A stretch of 64,000 nucleotides of DNA, from the NCBI GenBank assembly GCA_900472295.1, contig UCIA01000014.1, positions 1-64,000 of the forward strand, read 5' to 3'. This stretch comes from Hyphomicrobiales bacterium. Lineage in GTDB: Bacteria; Pseudomonadota; Alphaproteobacteria; Rhizobiales; Rhizobiaceae. The notes under the pieces were generated by a model. The model saw only the letters and a program-made list of their open reading frames with translations, made no database searches and was not told the origin of the DNA. Both the position numbers and the translations under genes were made by a program. Of the stretch, positions 1 to 9,918 are shown in pieces (position 1 is the first letter of the stretch; every line of letters begins with the position of its first letter).

Positions 1-696
<696 letters not shown>

Positions 697-762
697 GATT
701 TCCTCCCAGTGATTTCCCTAGAGAACCCAGATTTCCTCAAGAAACTTCAGTTTCGTCAAAAC

Positions 763-2427
763 TCAGTCGATACGCCCGAACCAGGCGCCGTAGCCGCCGA
801 GGCGGATCGAGCCTGTGCCGGATTGTCCCGAAAAACCGTGCCCGGCCAAGGGCTGCAACACCTCGCCGCCAAGTTCGACTGTGGCCGGTTTGCTGCCCAG
901 ATTGAAGACGCAGACGATCTGCTCATTGCCCTCGCGGCGGGTGAAGGCGACGGTGTCGCCATCGCTTTCGATGAACTCGATCTCGCCCTTGGCCAGCGCC
1001 GGATGCTGGCGGCGGAAGCCGAGAAAGCGGCGATAGTGCTCGAGCAGCGAGGCGTCGTCGCCCTGCTGAACATTGACCGCTTGCGACAAATGCTTGCCGG
1101 GCACCGGCAGCCAGGGCTTTGCCGTCGAAAAGCCGGCATTGCTGGCGGTCGCGTCCCACACCATCGGCGTGCGGCAGCCGTCGCGGCCCTTGAATTCGGG
1201 CCAGAAGCGGATGCCGTAAGGGTCCTGCAAATCTTCGAATTGGAGCTCGGCTTCGCCCAGCCCAAGCTCTTCGCCCTGATAGAGACAGACCGAGCCGCGC
1301 AGCGACATCAGCAGCGCCGAGATCACCTTGAGATAGGCGGTCGGATCAGCCTCATCGGCGGCCCAGCGCGAAGCCGGACGCATCACGTCATGGTTGGAAA
1401 AGGCCCAGCACGACCAGCCGTCGCTGGCGACCTGGCCGAAGGCTTCCAGGACCTGACGCACCTTGGCGGCGCTGATCTTTTCCGGCGCCAGGAAATCGAA
1501 GGAATAGCACATATGGACGCGCTTGCCGCCGGCCGTGTAGGCGGCGACCACTTCCAGCCCACGCTGCGAATCACCGACTTCGCCGACGGCGGCGGTTGCC
1601 GGGTAATCGTCCAGCAGCGCCCGGAAGCGTTCGAGGAAGGCAAGGTTCTCCGGCCGGCTCTTGTCGTAAATATGGTCCTGGTAGTTGTAAGGGTTGACCG
1701 CGGGTGCCGTCTGGTCGTTGCGCTCTTCCGGCGGCAGCGGCGGGTTGTTCTCCAGCCCCTGGCTGTGGAAATAAAAATTGATGGTGTCGAGCCGGAAGCC
1801 GTCGACGCCACGCTCCAGCCAGAAGCGGGTGACGTCCAGCAGCGCGTCCTGGACTTCCGAATTGTGGAAGTTGAGGTCCGGCTGCTCGGACAGGAAATTG
1901 TGCAGATAATATTGCTGGCGACTGGTGTCCCACTGCCAGGCCGAGCCGCCGAAGATCGACAGCCAGTTGTTGGGCGGCGTGCCGTCGGGCCTGGCGTCGG
2001 CCCAGACATACCAGTCGGCCTTGGCATTGCTGCGGTTGGCGCGGCTCTCCTTGAACCATGGATGGATGTCGGCGGTGTGCGACAGCACCTCGTCGATCAT
2101 CACCTTGAGGCCGAGCCGATGCGCCTCCGCCGTCAGTGCGTCGAAATCGGCGAGCGTGCCGAACATCGGGTCGACGTCGCAATAGTCCGACACGTCGTAG
2201 CCGAAATCCTTCATCGGCGACTTGAAGAACGGCGAGATCCAAATGGCATCGACGCCAAGCGAGGCGATGTAGGGCAGTCTGCGGATGATGCCCTTGAGGT
2301 CGCCGATGCCGTCGCCATTGGAGTCCTGGTAGGAGCGCGGATAGATCTGGTAGATCACCGCGCCCCGCCACCAGTCGCGATCGACGGCGAGATCGGGCTT
2401 TGGGGTCGCCTTCGAAGCGGCTTGCAT
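763..2427 (-). CDS. aglA: Alpha-glucosidase AglA (GH13)
   Basis: This 554-residue cytoplasmic alpha-glucosidase of glycoside hydrolase family 13 hydrolyses imported maltose, trehalose or sucrose-type alpha-glucosides. The N-terminal AVIYQIYPRSYQDSNGDGIG block is typical of the family. The nucleophile is Asp214 in GFRLD, the acid/base is Glu283 in VGEVGD, and the transition-state Asp347 is in SNHD. An open frame continues upstream to 2658, but ATG 2427 has AGGAGG nine bases upstream and gives the normal family length, so I use it. It starts just after the aglG stop (5-base gap) and is followed by aglK. I am sure of the family; the preferred sugar is inferred from the operon. Confidence 0.93.
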   Translation of the reverse strand: MQAASKATPKPDLAVDRDWWRGAVIYQIYPRSYQDSNGDGIGDLKGIIRRLPYIASLGVDAIWISPFFKSPMKDFGYDVSDYCDVDPMFGTLADFDALTAEAHRLGLKVMIDEVLSHTADIHPWFKESRANRSNAKADWYVWADARPDGTPPNNWLSIFGGSAWQWDTSRQQYYLHNFLSEQPDLNFHNSEVQDALLDVTRFWLERGVDGFRLDTINFYFHSQGLENNPPLPPEERNDQTAPAVNPYNYQDHIYDKSRPENLAFLERFRALLDDYPATAAVGEVGDSQRGLEVVAAYTAGGKRVHMCYSFDFLAPEKISAAKVRQVLEAFGQVASDGWSCWAFSNHDVMRPASRWAADEADPTAYLKVISALLMSLRGSVCLYQGEELGLGEAELQFEDLQDPYGIRFWPEFKGRDGCRTPMVWDATASNAGFSTAKPWLPVPGKHLSQAVNVQQGDDASLLEHYRRFLGFRRQHPALAKGEIEFIESDGDTVAFTRREGNEQIVCVFNLGSKPATVELGGEVLQPLAGHGFSGQSGTGSIRLGGYGAWFGRID

Positions 2428-2432
2428 CAGTC

Positions 2433-3587
2433 TCAACCTCCTTTGACCGAGCCGGCCAGCAGCCCGCGAACGAAATAGCGCTGCAGCGAAAAGAACACGA
2501 TCAGCGGCACGATAATGGTGACGAACGCCGATGTCGTCAGGATCTCCCAGTCGCCGCCGCGCGACCCGAGCAGCGCGTTGAGTTTGGCGGTCAGCACGAT
2601 CTGATCCCCCTCGGTACCGAGGAAAACCATCGCCACCAACAAATCGTTCCACACCCACAGGAACTGGAAGATGGCGAAGGAGGCCAGCACCGGGAACGAT
2701 AGCGGCAGCACGATCTTGACGAAGATCTCGAAGTCGCTGGCGCCGTCAATGCGCGCCGATTCCATGATCTCACGTGGCAGGCCGGCAATGTAGCTGCGCA
2801 GGAGATAGATGGCAAAGGGTAGGCCGAAGCCTGTATGCGCCAGCCAGATGCCGAGATAGGTTTTCGACGGCACGCCGAAGAAGATGCCGACGCCGTTATA
2901 GATTTTCAAAAGCGGGATCAGCGACATCTGCAGCGGTACGACCAGGAGGCCGATGATGACGGCGATGAGCAGCGCACGGCCGGGAAAGCGCATCCAGGCC
3001 AGCGCATAGGCCGCAAAGGCCGCGATCAGGATCGGGATGACGGTCGCCGGAATGGTGACGGTCAGCGAGTTTATGAAGGAGCGACCGATGCCTTCCGAAA
3101 ACAGCACCGTCTTGTAATTGTCGGTGGTGAATTTCGGCGGCGCCGACGAGGCGTAATAGACGCGCTGGCCACGGTCGCCTTCGAAGGCCTTGGGCGAGCT
3201 CATGACGAACGTGCCGTCGGCATTGACCTGTAGGGTCACCCCGTCGCCGAGGTCGGCTGTCGTGCCGGCCGGATACTGCGTCGGTGCGGCCGACTTGACG
3301 CCGAAGGCGCTGATGTTGCGGGCCGCACCATCGCCGAAGATGTTGCCGGCAAGCACGAACTTGCCGTCCTTCTCGACCTGGGCCGAGGCCGGCGGCAGGC
3401 GGCCGGCTTCGGTCTGGCTGGAACTGGAGAAGGAATTCCACCAGCCCGAGGCGATGATCTGGTTCTTGTCGCGCAGCGACGAGACGAGGATGCCGAGCGT
3501 CGGCACGGTCCAGATGGCGACGAAGATGAGCACGGCGATGTGGACGCCGAAACGGCTGGCAAAGGACTTTCCGGTTGCGACAGCCAT
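2433..3587 (-). CDS. aglG: Alpha-glucoside ABC transporter permease AglG
   Basis: This is a 384-residue inner-membrane permease of the MalG type. An N-terminal membrane segment (about residues 13-35) is followed by a periplasmic insert of roughly 130 residues rich in Gly, Asp and Ser. This insert makes the protein longer than ordinary sugar permeases and is characteristic of AglG. The core of five or six helices follows, with the EAA-like loop ESARIDGASDFEIFVKIVLP that contacts the ATPase. It starts one base after the aglF stop codon and ends five bases before aglA. It pairs with AglF to form the channel for alpha-glucosides. Confidence 0.92.
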   Translation of the reverse strand: MAVATGKSFASRFGVHIAVLIFVAIWTVPTLGILVSSLRDKNQIIASGWWNSFSSSSQTEAGRLPPASAQVEKDGKFVLAGNIFGDGAARNISAFGVKSAAPTQYPAGTTADLGDGVTLQVNADGTFVMSSPKAFEGDRGQRVYYASSAPPKFTTDNYKTVLFSEGIGRSFINSLTVTIPATVIPILIAAFAAYALAWMRFPGRALLIAVIIGLLVVPLQMSLIPLLKIYNGVGIFFGVPSKTYLGIWLAHTGFGLPFAIYLLRSYIAGLPREIMESARIDGASDFEIFVKIVLPLSFPVLASFAIFQFLWVWNDLLVAMVFLGTEGDQIVLTAKLNALLGSRGGDWEILTTSAFVTIIVPLIVFFSLQRYFVRGLLAGSVKGG

Positions 3588-3588
3588 C

Positions 3589-4602
3589 TCAATGCCCTCC
3601 CGTCTCTTTGTTGGCCTGGCGGATGTTCCAGACCATGATCGGGATGACCGCGATCATGATGATGATGGCGATGGTAGCGCCGCGGCCGAAATCGCCGCCG
3701 CCGCGGAACATCCAGTCGAACATCAGATTGGCCAGCACCTGGCTGTTCCACTGGCCGTTGGTCATCGTCAGCACGATGTCGAATACTTTCAGCACCAGGA
3801 TGGTGATGGTGGTCCAGACGACGGCGATGGTGCCCCAGATCTGCGGCACCATGATTTTCCAGAATATCTGGAACGGATTGGCGCCGTCGATGACGGCCGC
3901 TTCCAGCGTCTCTTCGGGAATGCCGCGCAGTGCCGACGACAGGATGACCATGGCAAAGCCGGTCTGGATCCAGATCAGGATGATCATCAGGAAGAAATTG
4001 TTCCAGAACGGCAGCGATATCCAGACCTGCGGCTCACCGCCGAAATACTGGATGATGGCGTTGAGCAGGCCGATCTGCACCTGCCCCTCGCCGCGATATT
4101 CGTAGATGAATTTCCAGATCACGCTGGCGCCGACGAAGGAGATCGCCAGCGGCAGGAAGATCAGGCTTTTGGCGATCGTGCCCCACCAGATCTTGTCGGT
4201 CAGCACGGCGATGATCAAGCCGAGGAAGGTGCAGGCCGCCGGCACGACCGCCAGCCAGATGATGTTGTTGAGGATCGAGTTGCGGAACTCGCGGTCGCCG
4301 AACGCCCACTGGTAATTGGCGAGCCCGACAAAACTGGTGCCGTCGCGGTTGAGGAAGGAGAGCCACAGCGTCGCGACCACCGGGTAGATCAGGTAGACGG
4401 TGAGGATGATCATCGCCGGGCCGACGAACAGCCAGGGACGGACCAGTCCTTGCCGGCGCAGATTGTCGATGGCTGCGGTGCCGGTGACGCCGCGCGACGG
4501 GAATATCAGGTCGACCAGCTTGTTGGCGCCCCAGAAATAGGCGACGCAGCCGCCGACGCCGATGATGATGACAAAGATGGCCGATAATATCTGAGCAGCC
4601 AT
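3589..4602 (-). CDS. aglF: Alpha-glucoside ABC transporter permease AglF
   Basis: This is a 337-residue inner-membrane permease of the MalF type, partner of AglG. It begins with a hydrophobic helix (AAQILSAIFVIIIGVGGCVAY), then a second helix near residue 55 and the permease core with the EAA loop EETLEAAVIDGANPFQIFWK near residue 230. The start ATG at 4602 has GGGAGAGGGACCC just upstream. It is separated from aglE by 268 bases containing a strong hairpin, so it is probably read from the same transcript as aglE at lower level. The family is certain; the substrate follows from the operon. Confidence 0.92.
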   Translation of the reverse strand: MAAQILSAIFVIIIGVGGCVAYFWGANKLVDLIFPSRGVTGTAAIDNLRRQGLVRPWLFVGPAMIILTVYLIYPVVATLWLSFLNRDGTSFVGLANYQWAFGDREFRNSILNNIIWLAVVPAACTFLGLIIAVLTDKIWWGTIAKSLIFLPLAISFVGASVIWKFIYEYRGEGQVQIGLLNAIIQYFGGEPQVWISLPFWNNFFLMIILIWIQTGFAMVILSSALRGIPEETLEAAVIDGANPFQIFWKIMVPQIWGTIAVVWTTITILVLKVFDIVLTMTNGQWNSQVLANLMFDWMFRGGGDFGRGATIAIIIMIAVIPIMVWNIRQANKETGGH

Positions 4603-4786
4603 GGGTCCCTCTCCCTGCGCATGATCGGCCGGACCTTGGATAGCCCTGGCGATGTGGCGATGCGCCGATTCAAATTATTCGAAACGAGCGAACACAAATC
4701 GGTCCGGCGTGATGCTTGTCGCTCAAAAGAGGTCACGGTTTTGAGGGGACGACATGCATCAAAATTGAAGATTGAAGCCGCCGGTC

Positions 4787-4813
4787 GGATCCGGGCCGAT
4801 GCGACCCGGATCC
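4787..4813 (-). other. Intergenic stem-loop between aglE and aglF
   Basis: A perfect 9-bp inverted repeat, GGATCCGGG and CCCGGATCC, has a 9-base loop. It lies 58 bases after the aglE stop and 184 bases before aglF. There is no T-run on the transcribed strand, so it looks like an mRNA-stabilising or attenuating hairpin rather than a full terminator. Such structures commonly leave the binding-protein message more abundant than that of the permeases. Confidence 0.6.
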
Positions 4814-4870
4814 AGTCTGTGGAGGAAGTCCTGAAACTGCAGCCAAAACGGCTGCCTGTTTGCCGGTCGA

Positions 4871-6226
4871 CTACTTGATCGCGTCCCAGCTCTTCTGGAT
4901 GTCGGTGGCGACATCCTGGGCCGACTTGCCGCCGACCAGGTCGATCATGCCGGTCCAGAAGGCGCCGGCGCCGATCTTGCCCGGCATCAGGTCGGAGCCG
5001 TCGAAGCGGAAGGTCGAGGCATTGGCCAGGATTTCGCCCTGCTTCTTCAGCGCGTCGCTGGCATAGGCATCCTTGTTGACCGACTTGAGCGGCGTCACGA
5101 ACCCGCCCTGGGCCATCCAGATTTCATGCGCCAGCGGCATCTTCAGGAATTCGATGAAGGCGCGTGCACCCTTCGAATCCTTGGTGATCATGGCCAGCGT
5201 GCCGGCGCCGAGCACAGGCGTGCCGAGCTCGGGCTTCGAGGCATAGGGCGGGTAATAGAAGAAGTCGGCATCCTGGCCAACCTTGGTGCCTTCCGGGAAG
5301 AAGGTCGGGATGAACGACGCCTGGTGATGCAGGTAGCATTTAGGCGGCACCGAGAAGAGGCCCTTCGGGCTGTCGCGGAAGTCGGTCGCGGCAACCGCCT
5401 TGGCGCCACCGTCGACCATCTTGTCGTCGGTCGCGATCTTGCCGAAGATGTCGATGGCATTGACCACCGCCGGATCGTTGAACGGAATCTCGTTCTTCAC
5501 CCACTTGTCATAGGTTTCCGGCGGCTGGGTGCGCAGCATGATGTCTTCGACCCAGTCGGTCGCCGGCCAGCCGGTGGCTCCGCCGGAACCGAGGCCGATG
5601 CACCACGGCGTGCCGCCGTCGGCGATGATCTTCTTCTCGAGGTCGGCGAGCTCTTCCTGGGTCTTGGGAACCTTGTAGCCGGCTTCCTCGAAATTGTCGG
5701 GCGAGTACCAGACCAGCGATTTCACGTCGGCCTTGTAGGGGAAGGCGAAGAAGCCGGGCTTGCCGTCCTTGTCCTTGAAGGTGCCGAGGTCGACCCAGGA
5801 CTGACCGGCGCCGTAATTGTCCTTGACCCAGTTGGATGTCTCGTCGCCGAGCGGCGTCAAAAGGCCCTTGGAAGCCAGATCCTGGATCAGGCCCGGCTGC
5901 GGCAGCACGGCGATGTTGGGCGGGCTGCCGGCCTGGGTGTCGATGACGATCTGCTGTTCGTAATTCTCCGACGAGGAGTATTTGATCTCGGCGCCGGTGG
6001 CTTCCTGGAAGTATTCGAGAACCGTGCGGATGAGGCCTTCATCCTCGCCGCGCCAGGGCCCGAAGATGGTCAGCGTCTCGCCCTTGAGATCGACCTTCTT
6101 CAGCTCTTCATAGTTGGCCCAGTTGAAGCGCTTGTCTTCGCCCGGCTTGAACTTCAGTTCGGCTTGCGCCGGCAGGCTCAGGGCGAGCGTGGTAAACGCA
6201 GCGCCAAGCAGAAGCATCTTCTTCAT
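4871..6226 (-). CDS. aglE: Alpha-glucoside ABC transporter substrate-binding protein AglE
   Basis: This 451-residue periplasmic binding protein is the first gene of the agl operon. A Sec signal peptide is clear (MKKMLLLGAAFTTLALSLPA, cleavage near QA-EL). The mature part has the bacterial extracellular solute-binding family 1 layout (LTIFGPWRGEDEG near residue 50, NIAVLPQPG near residue 105). An upstream in-frame extension to 6340 is rejected because ATG 6226 carries GGGAGG and opens the signal peptide directly. Its promoter region holds a perfect LacI-type operator (6337-6350). It delivers alpha-glucosides to AglFG. Confidence 0.93.
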   Translation of the reverse strand: MKKMLLLGAAFTTLALSLPAQAELKFKPGEDKRFNWANYEELKKVDLKGETLTIFGPWRGEDEGLIRTVLEYFQEATGAEIKYSSSENYEQQIVIDTQAGSPPNIAVLPQPGLIQDLASKGLLTPLGDETSNWVKDNYGAGQSWVDLGTFKDKDGKPGFFAFPYKADVKSLVWYSPDNFEEAGYKVPKTQEELADLEKKIIADGGTPWCIGLGSGGATGWPATDWVEDIMLRTQPPETYDKWVKNEIPFNDPAVVNAIDIFGKIATDDKMVDGGAKAVAATDFRDSPKGLFSVPPKCYLHHQASFIPTFFPEGTKVGQDADFFYYPPYASKPELGTPVLGAGTLAMITKDSKGARAFIEFLKMPLAHEIWMAQGGFVTPLKSVNKDAYASDALKKQGEILANASTFRFDGSDLMPGKIGAGAFWTGMIDLVGGKSAQDVATDIQKSWDAIK

Positions 6227-6336
6227 CGCATTCCTCCCAGTGGACACATACACCCGGACGGAACCTCCATTCCGCCCGCCGACGCTGCAGGACTGTGACT
6301 CGTTCAGAAAGGAACCGCAACCTTTCGAAGAGTCTT

Positions 6337-6387
6337 CCAAAGCGCTTTGGTCTTTTTGATCTCGCCATTGAATCGACAGGAAGTCAA
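6337..6387 (-). promoter_or_regulatory. agl promoter and AglR operator O1
   Basis: A 14-bp perfect palindrome, CCAAAGCGCTTTGG, occupies 6337-6350 and matches the classical LacI/GalR operator core. On the minus strand a TTGACT -35 (6382-6387) and, 17 bases on, a weak CGAGAT -10 (6359-6364) place the operator right at the expected transcription start of aglE. AglR bound here would block the promoter. The palindrome is seen directly; the promoter boxes are a reasonable but unproven reading. Confidence 0.6.
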
Positions 6388-6558
6388 GAGGGCAGTGGGC
6401 TAATCGATTTAATTTCGGTCGCGGTATGCCGTCAAGTGCGCTGCAGCATAGTATTTTCGCGCCGCAGCAGCATATTTTGCTTCAAACTGGCAAGACCAGT
6501 GCGTATGGTCGCCTCATTCGGCAACGCCCTTCGCGGCGTCCGCGTGGATTCAAAATTA

Positions 6559-6568
6559 AAAGCGCTTT
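6559..6568 (+). promoter_or_regulatory. Second LacI-type operator O2 in front of aglR
   Basis: AAAGCGCTTT lies 18 bases before the aglR start and shares the same core as O1 at 6337-6350. The centres are 220 bases apart. This suggests autorepression of aglR, and looping between the two sites is possible. Together O1 and O2 account for the regulatory content of the 360-base gap 6227-6586. Confidence 0.55.
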
Positions 6569-6586
6569 GAGGCTTGGAGGCCTCCA

Positions 6587-7609
6587 GTGAACCTGAAGCA
6601 GCTCTCCCACATGCTGGCTCTGTCGCAGACAACGGTAAGCCGTGCCCTGAACGGCTATCCGGAAGTCAACGAGGAAACCCGCCGGCGGGTGATTGATGCC
6701 GCCAAGCGCCATGGTTATCGCCCCAATCCGAGCGCGCGCCGGCTGGCGACCGGCAAGACCGGCATGATCGGCTATGTCCTGCCGACCGGCGCCTCGGTCG
6801 ACATCGATCCGCATTTCGTCGAATTCCTGTCCGGCCTCGGCGACTACGCCCGCTCGCACGAGCTCGACCTCGTGCTGTCGCCGGCCGACGCCGACGACCA
6901 GGAAACCACCTACCGCCGTATCGTCGCCAACCGGCAGGTCGATGCCGTATACATCTCCTCGCCGCGCCCGGCCGACCGGCGGGTGGCGCTGGTCAACACG
7001 CTCGGCATTCCCTTCATCGTCCATGGCCGCAGCGAAGGTTTCGATTTCGACTACCCCTTCACCGACATCGACAATGAGGGCGGCTTCCACGATGCGGCCC
7101 GGCTGCTGGTCCAGCTCGGCCACCGGCGTCTCGCGCTGATCAATGGCGACGACCGCGAGACCTTCGCCATCCACCGCGAGCGCGGCATGCGCCGGGCGCT
7201 GGCTGCCAGCGGCCTGACGCTTGGCGAGCGCCATATCTGTTCGCTCACCATGACCGAGGAGAACGGCTATCGCGCCGCCCGCCGCCTGCTCGAACAGAGC
7301 GAGCCGCCGACGGCGATCGCCTGCTCCAGCCTGATCATGTCGCTCGGCGTCGTGCGCGCCGTGCGCGACCTTGGCCTGACCATTCCCGGCGACCTGTCGC
7401 TGATTGCCCATGACGACGTCTTCCCGTGGCTGAGGCCGGAGAATTTCTCCGTGCCGCTGTCGACGACGCGCTCATCGATCCGCCTCGCCGGCGCCCGCGT
7501 CGCCGAACGGCTGGCGGCACGCATTTCCGGCCTGGAGGAGGGCGCGCGAGGCGAGGTCTGGCCGGTCGACCTGGTGGTCAGAGGCTCGGTCGCGGGCGCG
7601 CCAGGCTAG
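6587..7609 (+). CDS. aglR: LacI-family repressor of the agl operon AglR
   Basis: This 340-residue LacI/GalR regulator has its helix-turn-helix at residues 3-25 (LKQLSHMLALSQTTVSRALNG), a hinge with SARRLATGKTGMIGYVLP, and a periplasmic-binding-protein-like sensor domain. It uses a GTG start at 6587 with GGAGG six bases upstream. That ribosome site sits inside the palindrome GGAGGCCTCC (6576-6585), so it could be partly masked. It is divergent from aglE, and the two operators of the intergenic region are consistent with control of both directions. The inducer is presumably an alpha-glucoside or glucose derivative; this is inferred. Confidence 0.88.
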   Translation: MNLKQLSHMLALSQTTVSRALNGYPEVNEETRRRVIDAAKRHGYRPNPSARRLATGKTGMIGYVLPTGASVDIDPHFVEFLSGLGDYARSHELDLVLSPADADDQETTYRRIVANRQVDAVYISSPRPADRRVALVNTLGIPFIVHGRSEGFDFDYPFTDIDNEGGFHDAARLLVQLGHRRLALINGDDRETFAIHRERGMRRALAASGLTLGERHICSLTMTEENGYRAARRLLEQSEPPTAIACSSLIMSLGVVRAVRDLGLTIPGDLSLIAHDDVFPWLRPENFSVPLSTTRSSIRLAGARVAERLAARISGLEEGARGEVWPVDLVVRGSVAGAPG

Positions 7610-7730
7610 CGGGCAAGATCCAACAGTTTCGCTGGACCCTCATCCTTCATGGGTTGCCTTTTCTGTGCGATGGATGAGCGCCCGGCATTGTGTGTGATGC
7701 TGGTTCCCGCCGCACTGCAAGGAGCCCGCC

Positions 7731-8363
7731 TTGAGCCTCGCCAGCGACTCCCGTTTCTGGGACCGGATATCACGAAACTACGCTGCAACCGCGATTGCGG
7801 ATCGGGCTGGATACGAGCGTACGATAGATCGGACCCGCGCCCTGTTGGCACCGGATGATAGAGTCCTGGAGCTCGGCTGCGGAACCGGAACAATGGCGCT
7901 CCGGCTTGCCGGTGAGGTGAAAAGCTATCTTGCGACAGATATTTCCGCCGGGATGATTGCGATCGGCGAGGAGAAACGCGCCGCCCATCCGTCACTTTCC
8001 TTCAGTGTTGCGACCGCGGAAACGCTGGCGCTCGACGCCGGGCCGTTCGATGCGGTTCTCGGATTCAACTATCTCCATCTGGTGCGCGACCTGCCGGGGA
8101 CATTGCGTCATATCCACGCCTTGCTGGCGGCGGGCGGCCTGTTCATCTCCAAGACGCCTTGCCTGGGGGACATGAACCCGCTCATCCGTTTGGCGTTGTT
8201 GCCCGCAATGCGTGCGATCGGCAAGGCACCCCATACAAATGCCCTGCGTGCGCTGGAACTGAGCCGGCTTGTCTCATTGACCGGCTTCGACATCCTTGCC
8301 ATCGAAGCCCACGCAACCAAGGGGAATGAAGCTTCTCCCTACATCGTGGCGCGCAGGAAATGA
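7731..8363 (+). CDS. Class I SAM-dependent methyltransferase
   Basis: This 210-residue cytosolic methyltransferase has the Rossmann motif I VLELGCGTGTMALRLAG at about residues 44-60, motif II ATDISAGM, and the post-motif FDAVLGFNYLHLV. The substrate is not recognisable; the fold resembles the UbiE/Methyltransf_11 group. It starts at TTG 7731 with AAGGAG seven bases upstream; no ATG fits the frame at that place. It lies 121 bases after aglR and in the same direction, with no obvious operon partner. The family is confident, the role unknown. Confidence 0.8.
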   Translation: MSLASDSRFWDRISRNYAATAIADRAGYERTIDRTRALLAPDDRVLELGCGTGTMALRLAGEVKSYLATDISAGMIAIGEEKRAAHPSLSFSVATAETLALDAGPFDAVLGFNYLHLVRDLPGTLRHIHALLAAGGLFISKTPCLGDMNPLIRLALLPAMRAIGKAPHTNALRALELSRLVSLTGFDILAIEAHATKGNEASPYIVARRK

Positions 8364-8500
8364 CTTATGGATACTGGAAGCGCCCAGGCTGAGACGGCAA
8401 TGCCGACAAGCTTCGCATAGGGCGCTTTACGAAGGTTCAGAGCTTTGCCGTCGTGGGACAACGGTCTGCCCGGCGGTGCCCTTGCTTTGGCTTTGGGAGG

Positions 8501-9892
8501 ATGGCAACCAGTAGGGCCATCAACCAATTCCCCCAGGTGCGCCACTTGCCCACATTCCCGTTCTCCGAAGCGGATCCAATCCAGCACCTTGGCCCGCCGC
8601 CGAAGACGTCGGAAGTGGTCATCATTGGTGGTGGTGTCATCGGCGTAACAACCGCGCTTTTCCTCGCGCAGCGCAACATCCCTGTGACGCTGCTGGAGAA
8701 AGGACGCGTTGCGGCCGAACAGTCGTCCCGCAACTGGGGCTGGATCAGAAAGCAGGGGCGCGACGCCGACGAACTGCCTGTCGTCATCGAGGCTATCCGC
8801 CTGTGGCGGCAACTGGCTGAGGAATGCGGCGAAAACATCGGGCTGACCCAGACAGGCGTGACCTATCTGGCTGAGACCGACAAGGACATGGCCAGCTTCG
8901 AAGAGTTCATGAAGATCGCCGCAAGCCATGAACTCGACACGCGCCTGCTGGACGGTGACGAAACCGCGAAGCTCATCAAAGGCATGTCGCGCAAATTCAA
9001 GGGCGCGATGACGACGCCCTCCGACATGCGTGCGGAGCCTTGGCTGGCGGTGCCGGCGCTTGCCCGGCTTGCCGTGCGCAAAGGCGTCAAAATCGTCGAG
9101 AATTGCGCAGCGCGGACCCTCGAAATCTCAGGCGGCAAGGTCAAGGGCGTGTGGACCGAGGCGGGATACATCGAGACCTCCAGCGTGCTGGTCGCGGGCG
9201 GCGCCTGGTCATCGCTATTCCTGAAGAGGCACGGCGTCTCCATCCCCCAGCTCAGCGTCAGGGTAACCGTGGCCGCGACGGAGCCCATGCCTGAGATCTA
9301 TGCAGGCGCGGCAGCCGACGAACACATCGCTTTCAGGCGCCGGCAGGACGGCGGCTACACGCTCGCCGCGGGCGGGAGCCATTTGCTTTACCTGGGCCCT
9401 GACGCCTTCCGGCACGCCACCAAATACCTTCCTGCGCTGAGGGACAATCCGCTGGGAACGCGCTACTTCCCGTTCGCGCCGTCAGGCTATCCGGACGCCT
9501 GGTCGACGCCACGTGATTGGGCGCCGGATTCGCAGAGCCCGTTCGAGAGAATGCGGGTGCTCAACCCGGCGCCTGAGGCCGCCAAACTGCGATCGATAGA
9601 ACGCAATTTCAAACGCCTCTTTCCGCAGTTCGAAACCGTTCGCCTGAATGCAGCCTGGGGCGGCATGATCGACGCCATGCCCGACGTCGTCCCCGTCGTG
9701 GATCGGGTTGAGGCGGTCGGCGGTCTTTTCGTCGCGACGGGAATGAGCGGCCACGGCTTCGGTATCGGGCCTGGCATAGGTCGCGTCGTTGCCGACATGA
9801 TCCAGGGAAACCAGACCGGGCACGACCTCAGCCGCTTCCGGCTGTCACGCTTCCATGATGGGAGCCCTGTCCGGTTAGGTCCGGCCCTCTGA
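8501..9892 (+). CDS. FAD-dependent amine/amino-acid oxidoreductase (DadA-like, DAO fold)
   Basis: This protein of about 463 residues oxidises an amine or D-amino acid using FAD. The dinucleotide-binding motif VVIIGGGVIGVTTALFLAQ is at about residues 39-57, followed by EKGRVAAEQSSRNWGW. The C-terminal FAD contact is GLFVATGMSGHGFGIGPGIG. The start is uncertain: ATG 8501 follows GGGAGG with no spacing, and the frame is open upstream to 8453. The true start may be a nearby alternative codon. The neighbours do not tell the substrate, and it faces the S8 protease gene tail to tail with 26 bases between. Confidence 0.8.
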   Translation: MATSRAINQFPQVRHLPTFPFSEADPIQHLGPPPKTSEVVIIGGGVIGVTTALFLAQRNIPVTLLEKGRVAAEQSSRNWGWIRKQGRDADELPVVIEAIRLWRQLAEECGENIGLTQTGVTYLAETDKDMASFEEFMKIAASHELDTRLLDGDETAKLIKGMSRKFKGAMTTPSDMRAEPWLAVPALARLAVRKGVKIVENCAARTLEISGGKVKGVWTEAGYIETSSVLVAGGAWSSLFLKRHGVSIPQLSVRVTVAATEPMPEIYAGAAADEHIAFRRRQDGGYTLAAGGSHLLYLGPDAFRHATKYLPALRDNPLGTRYFPFAPSGYPDAWSTPRDWAPDSQSPFERMRVLNPAPEAAKLRSIERNFKRLFPQFETVRLNAAWGGMIDAMPDVVPVVDRVEAVGGLFVATGMSGHGFGIGPGIGRVVADMIQGNQTGHDLSRFRLSRFHDGSPVRLGPAL

Positions 9893-9918
9893 ATTAGGCG
9901 CGCGAAATCCGCCCAGGC

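Noticed and set aside
8339..8929. Minus-strand frame opposite the start of the FAD oxidoreductase
   Set aside because: No domain is seen and it covers the conserved FAD-binding motif on the other strand.
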